In this document: in pieces, positions 25,775-28,624 of the stretch
How positions within the stretch are numbered: position 1 is the first letter of the stretch
Layout of the letters: each line of letters begins with the position of its first letter
Source of the DNA: GCA-2737665 sp044344795
GTDB taxonomy: Bacteria > Bacteroidota > Bacteroidia > Palsa-965
Assembly: GCA_044344795.1 (NCBI GenBank)
Contig: JBIJCF010000042.1
Coordinates: forward strand, 1-28,624
Length of the DNA: 28,624 nucleotides
Direction of reading: 5' to 3'
Position numbers and translations under genes: made by a program
The notes under the pieces: model-generated
Seen by the model: the letters and a program-made list of their open reading frames with translations, nothing else
What the model was told of the DNA's origin: nothing
Databases searched by the model: none

Positions 25775-28237
25775 TTACATCGGATCTACATCCACAACGG
25801 TCTTGATGCTCTTAAAATCTTTATGCGATTTCATCAACAACAGTTCGTTTTGAATAAACAGCTTCACCGGTTTGGGATGAATGTCCCGTTCCAACTTTAT
25901 CATGAACTGTCGCAAATACTCATCGCGCACCTTACCCACAGGCGGTGCTTCAGGCCCTAAAACACGGTCAGCCAATCGCTCTTTTAATTTCGATGATAAA
26001 TACATAGCCGCATTATCTAACAACACGTAATCCTTGCTTTTAATGATTAATCGAATCAAACGATAAAAGGGCGGATAATGAAACTGCATGCGATCTGCAA
26101 TTTCACCAGTATATAATTTTTTGTAATCATGCTCAACCACACACTGTATCACGAAATGATCCGGGTGAAAGGTTTGTATAACAACCTCTCCCTGCACATC
26201 GCGTCTTCCCGCACGCCCTGCCACTTGTGACATCAACTGAAAACTGCGTTCAAACGATCTGAAATCAGGATAATTCATCAATTGATCTGCATTCAACACA
26301 CCTACCAACGAAACATGACTAAAATCCAATCCTTTAGTCACCATTTGAGTTCCTACCAACACATTAGTTTTTTGTTGTTCGAAATCTGTAACAATTTGCT
26401 GCATACTATTTTTTGTACGTGTGGTATCCAAATCTAGGCGCGCCACACGCGCCGATCCCATCATCAATTGTAATTCTTCCTCGATTTTTTCAGTGCCGAA
26501 GCCTTTCATCTTAAGATCAGTGCTGCCACAGGCTTCACATTGCACAGGCGGAGGAATAGAGTATCCGCAATAATGACAACGCAACTGATCTGAATTCTTG
26601 TGATAAGTTAAACTCACATCACAACGAACGCATTGCGGAATATGCGCGCAATCTTGACATTCAATACTTGGAGCAAATCCTCTTCTGTTCTGGAATAAAA
26701 TGACTTGCTTTCCTTGCGCAATTACTTGTTCCATACGATCAAACAAGTATGGAGAAAAATGCGACTTCATTAATTTCTTTCGTGTTGCTTCACGAATATC
26801 TATCACAGATATTACCGGCAACGGCGCACCGCCATAACGCTGATGCATTTCCACTAATCCAAATTTTCCTTGCTTCGCTAAATAATACGATTCAACAGCC
26901 GGTGTTGCAGAACCTAAAACTACTTTCGCACCGAACAAGCGTGCATACCACAATGCCGATTCACGAGCATTATAACGCGGTGATGGCTCCGACTGCTTGA
27001 AGGAAGGATCATGCTCTTCATCAATAATGATTAATCCGAGTTGTCTATACGGTAGAAACAATCCGGAACGCGCCCCAACAACAATCTTCGGAAGTCCTTT
27101 ACTTACTTCGTTCCAAATTTCTACGCGCTCCTGCTCATTGAATTTGGAATGATATACCAAAACATCACCACCGAAGTGAGCTTGGAGACGTTTAATAAGT
27201 TGTGTTGTCAATGCTATTTCAGGCAACAAAAACAATACCTGCTTGCCGGCTTGCAATTGCTCATTCATCAACTTAATATATACTTCCGTTTTACCGCTGG
27301 CCGTTACGCCATGCAGCAATACGGTGTCAATGCTTTCAAAATAGGTCTTGATTTGATGATAAGCTTGTTGTTGCTCTTCGCTGAGCACCACGGTCGTTTG
27401 TTTCGATTCCATCTGCACCAAGCGCGAAATAGCTATATCGTCACGAACCAAGATTTGTTTTTTCACCAATTCGTTAATGGCAGCACCCGATTCAGGAAGC
27501 AGTTTCAGCATCTCTTCACGTCGCACCGGAACTCGTTCATCACGATCTTTTCCTGACAAGCGCAAGTAACACATCAATGCCTCGAGCTGCTTAAATGCGC
27601 GTTGTTCTAATTTTGTAAAAACAGCACGCAATGCCGACTCATTTTCCAAAGCAGGATGCAATAAATACGTTGTCTCCGTTTTAGGTTTGTAACGCTCCTG
27701 CAATTCTTCATACACGACAACAACGCGTTTCTTCAGTAAATCGCGCAACTGTGTATGACAACTTTTTTTACTGATAACCGCCGCCAATTGATCTGTAGTA
27801 AGAATATGAGATACGCGCAGCGCATCTACCATCAAGTGTTCGTCATCACTTAACTCTGCATCTTCATTAAGTTCAGGATGCAGTACAATTTTCGTTTCTG
27901 AACTTAATCTCAATCCAGAAGGCAAAGCAGCAAGCATCACTTCGCCGCGAGTGCACATGTAATACTCCGACATCCATTCCCACAACTTCAATTGCTCTTC
28001 GAACAAAATAGGCTCTGCATCAAGTATATCCTCAATGTATTTAGCAGTGTATTTCGGTGCGGTTTCATGCACACGCATCACCAAAGCGCTGTACAATTTC
28101 GACTTTCCGAATTGTACTGTGACCCTTCCTCCTACTGTAACATAATCATTCCAACGCTGCGGCACACGATAAGTATACAACTGCGGAAGCGCAAGAGGCA
28201 GCAGAACATCTATGAATAAATCGCTGCGCACACTCAT
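25775..28237 (-). CDS. priA: Primosomal protein N' (PriA helicase)
   Basis: This 820-residue superfamily 2 helicase restarts collapsed replication forks by recognising fork structures and loading the replisome. The N-terminal DNA-binding region (1-110) is followed by a winged-helix part, then the helicase core: Walker A GVTASGKT (310-317), DEEH (406-409), GSATP (442-446), GTQMVTKGLDF and QVAGRAGR. Between them lies the zinc-binding insertion with eight cysteines (527, 530, 536, 539, 554, 557, 567, 570). The ATG at 28237 is chosen because the family N-terminus (FIDVLLPLALPQLYTYRVP) starts there. An upstream in-frame start at 28285 would overlap the previous gene. It begins one base after the stop of the upstream T9SS cargo gene. 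Confidence 0.97.
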   Translation of the reverse strand: MSVRSDLFIDVLLPLALPQLYTYRVPQRWNDYVTVGGRVTVQFGKSKLYSALVMRVHETAPKYTAKYIEDILDAEPILFEEQLKLWEWMSEYYMCTRGEVMLAALPSGLRLSSETKIVLHPELNEDAELSDDEHLMVDALRVSHILTTDQLAAVISKKSCHTQLRDLLKKRVVVVYEELQERYKPKTETTYLLHPALENESALRAVFTKLEQRAFKQLEALMCYLRLSGKDRDERVPVRREEMLKLLPESGAAINELVKKQILVRDDIAISRLVQMESKQTTVVLSEEQQQAYHQIKTYFESIDTVLLHGVTASGKTEVYIKLMNEQLQAGKQVLFLLPEIALTTQLIKRLQAHFGGDVLVYHSKFNEQERVEIWNEVSKGLPKIVVGARSGLFLPYRQLGLIIIDEEHDPSFKQSEPSPRYNARESALWYARLFGAKVVLGSATPAVESYYLAKQGKFGLVEMHQRYGGAPLPVISVIDIREATRKKLMKSHFSPYLFDRMEQVIAQGKQVILFQNRRGFAPSIECQDCAHIPQCVRCDVSLTYHKNSDQLRCHYCGYSIPPPVQCEACGSTDLKMKGFGTEKIEEELQLMMGSARVARLDLDTTRTKNSMQQIVTDFEQQKTNVLVGTQMVTKGLDFSHVSLVGVLNADQLMNYPDFRSFERSFQLMSQVAGRAGRRDVQGEVVIQTFHPDHFVIQCVVEHDYKKLYTGEIADRMQFHYPPFYRLIRLIIKSKDYVLLDNAAMYLSSKLKERLADRVLGPEAPPVGKVRDEYLRQFMIKLERDIHPKPVKLFIQNELLLMKSHKDFKSIKTVVDVDPM

Positions 28238-28238
28238 G

Positions 28239-28624
28239 TTACTTGACTGACTTAATAAATGAAATAGTAGTTGACTTTTTATCACTCCTTAAGCGCAATT
28301 GATAACTTCCTATAGGAAGTTGATGCACAGCGATACGCTCAACAGCATTTACACCAGATGCACGGCGTTGCATCACTATACGACCGTTGTTGTCCAAAAC
28401 TTCAATGACGGAAACATCAGCAGTTACTGAAACATACAGTACGTCCGTTGTTGGATTCGGATAAACCTGCACTGCTTGATTCGCATTGACTGTTCCTACT
28501 TGCAAGGCTTGTTGGTCAGGAATTAATTTCACCCGATAAATCGTATCGTGTGATGCATTATACGCAGGACGATGCCAACCCAACGATTCAATACCCCCAT
28601 ATAAATAACCAACAACCGAAGGGC
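28239..28624 (-). CDS. T9SS cargo protein, C-terminal end with type A sorting domain (5' end outside window)
   Basis: On the minus strand the frame is open to the window edge, so only the last ~128 residues are present. The final ~80 residues form the Por/T9SS type A sorting domain: VQVYPNPTTDVLYV, then IEVLDNNGRIV, LPIGSYQLRL and a C-terminal K-rich end (FIKSVK). This signal sends proteins through T9SS to be cleaved and anchored or released. The upstream part (VVGYLYGGIES, DTIYRVKLIP) looks like the end of a repeated or beta-propeller-like surface protein, but that is a guess. Its TAA is one base before the priA ATG. Confidence 0.85.
   Translation of the reverse strand, partial: PSVVGYLYGGIESLGWHRPAYNASHDTIYRVKLIPDQQALQVGTVNANQAVQVYPNPTTDVLYVSVTADVSVIEVLDNNGRIVMQRRASGVNAVERIAVHQLPIGSYQLRLRSDKKSTTISFIKSVK

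Overview
The window reads as a chromosomal segment of a Bacteroidota bacterium. The evidence is phylum-typical: two large surface proteins ending in the gliding-motility/type IX secretion (T9SS) type B C-terminal domain, a third protein ending in a T9SS type A sorting domain, the moxR-DUF58-bat operon, a Rho factor with a long disordered insertion, DUF4293 and DUF4199 membrane proteins, an Mpl-type peptidoglycan ligase of the Bacteroidota form, and promoter boxes matching the Bacteroidota -7 consensus TAnnTTTG. Base composition looks even throughout. I see no tRNA, rRNA, CRISPR, insertion sequence or phage gene.

Layout. (1) 1-3213: the 3' end of a GNAT-like acyltransferase gene on the plus strand meets, with overlapping ends, a minus-strand pair truA -> ABC exporter. 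(2) 3383-10577: a tightly packed plus-strand operon of seven genes (moxR, DUF58 protein, a BatD-like membrane protein, batA, batB, batC, batD), with several ATGA start/stop overlaps. The family context is an envelope-associated AAA+/VWA/TPR assembly often called aerotolerance (Bat). (3) 10711-17046: two tandem paralogous T9SS surface proteins of 804 and about 1275 residues. Each has an uncharacterised cysteine-containing N-terminal domain, SprB repeats (two and eight), an Ig-like repeat, two PKD domains and a type B sorting domain. Each is followed by an intrinsic terminator. (4) 17111-20542: a YfcE/MJ0936-type phosphoesterase, DUF4293 protein (minus), rho, and a DUF4199 protein translationally coupled to rho. 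(5) 20539-23219, minus strand: mpl (murein tripeptide recycling ligase) and fabF (fatty-acid elongation). (6) 23291-25760, plus: a small two-helix membrane protein, a metallo-beta-lactamase-fold hydrolase and a polytopic GT-C-like membrane protein. (7) 25775-28624, minus: priA, one base downstream of the 3' end of a T9SS type A cargo gene that runs off the window.

Most of the content is housekeeping or phylum-typical. The accessory and most interesting parts are the paired adhesins with their shared unnamed N-terminal domain, the disordered Q/N-rich segments in Rho and BatC, and the small 122-frame/MBL/GT-C cluster. No intergenic stretch exceeds 300 bases; the longest is the 239-base gap before rho. 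I did not find a clearly new multi-gene system. The strongest candidate for undescribed biology is the N-terminal domain shared by the two adhesins.
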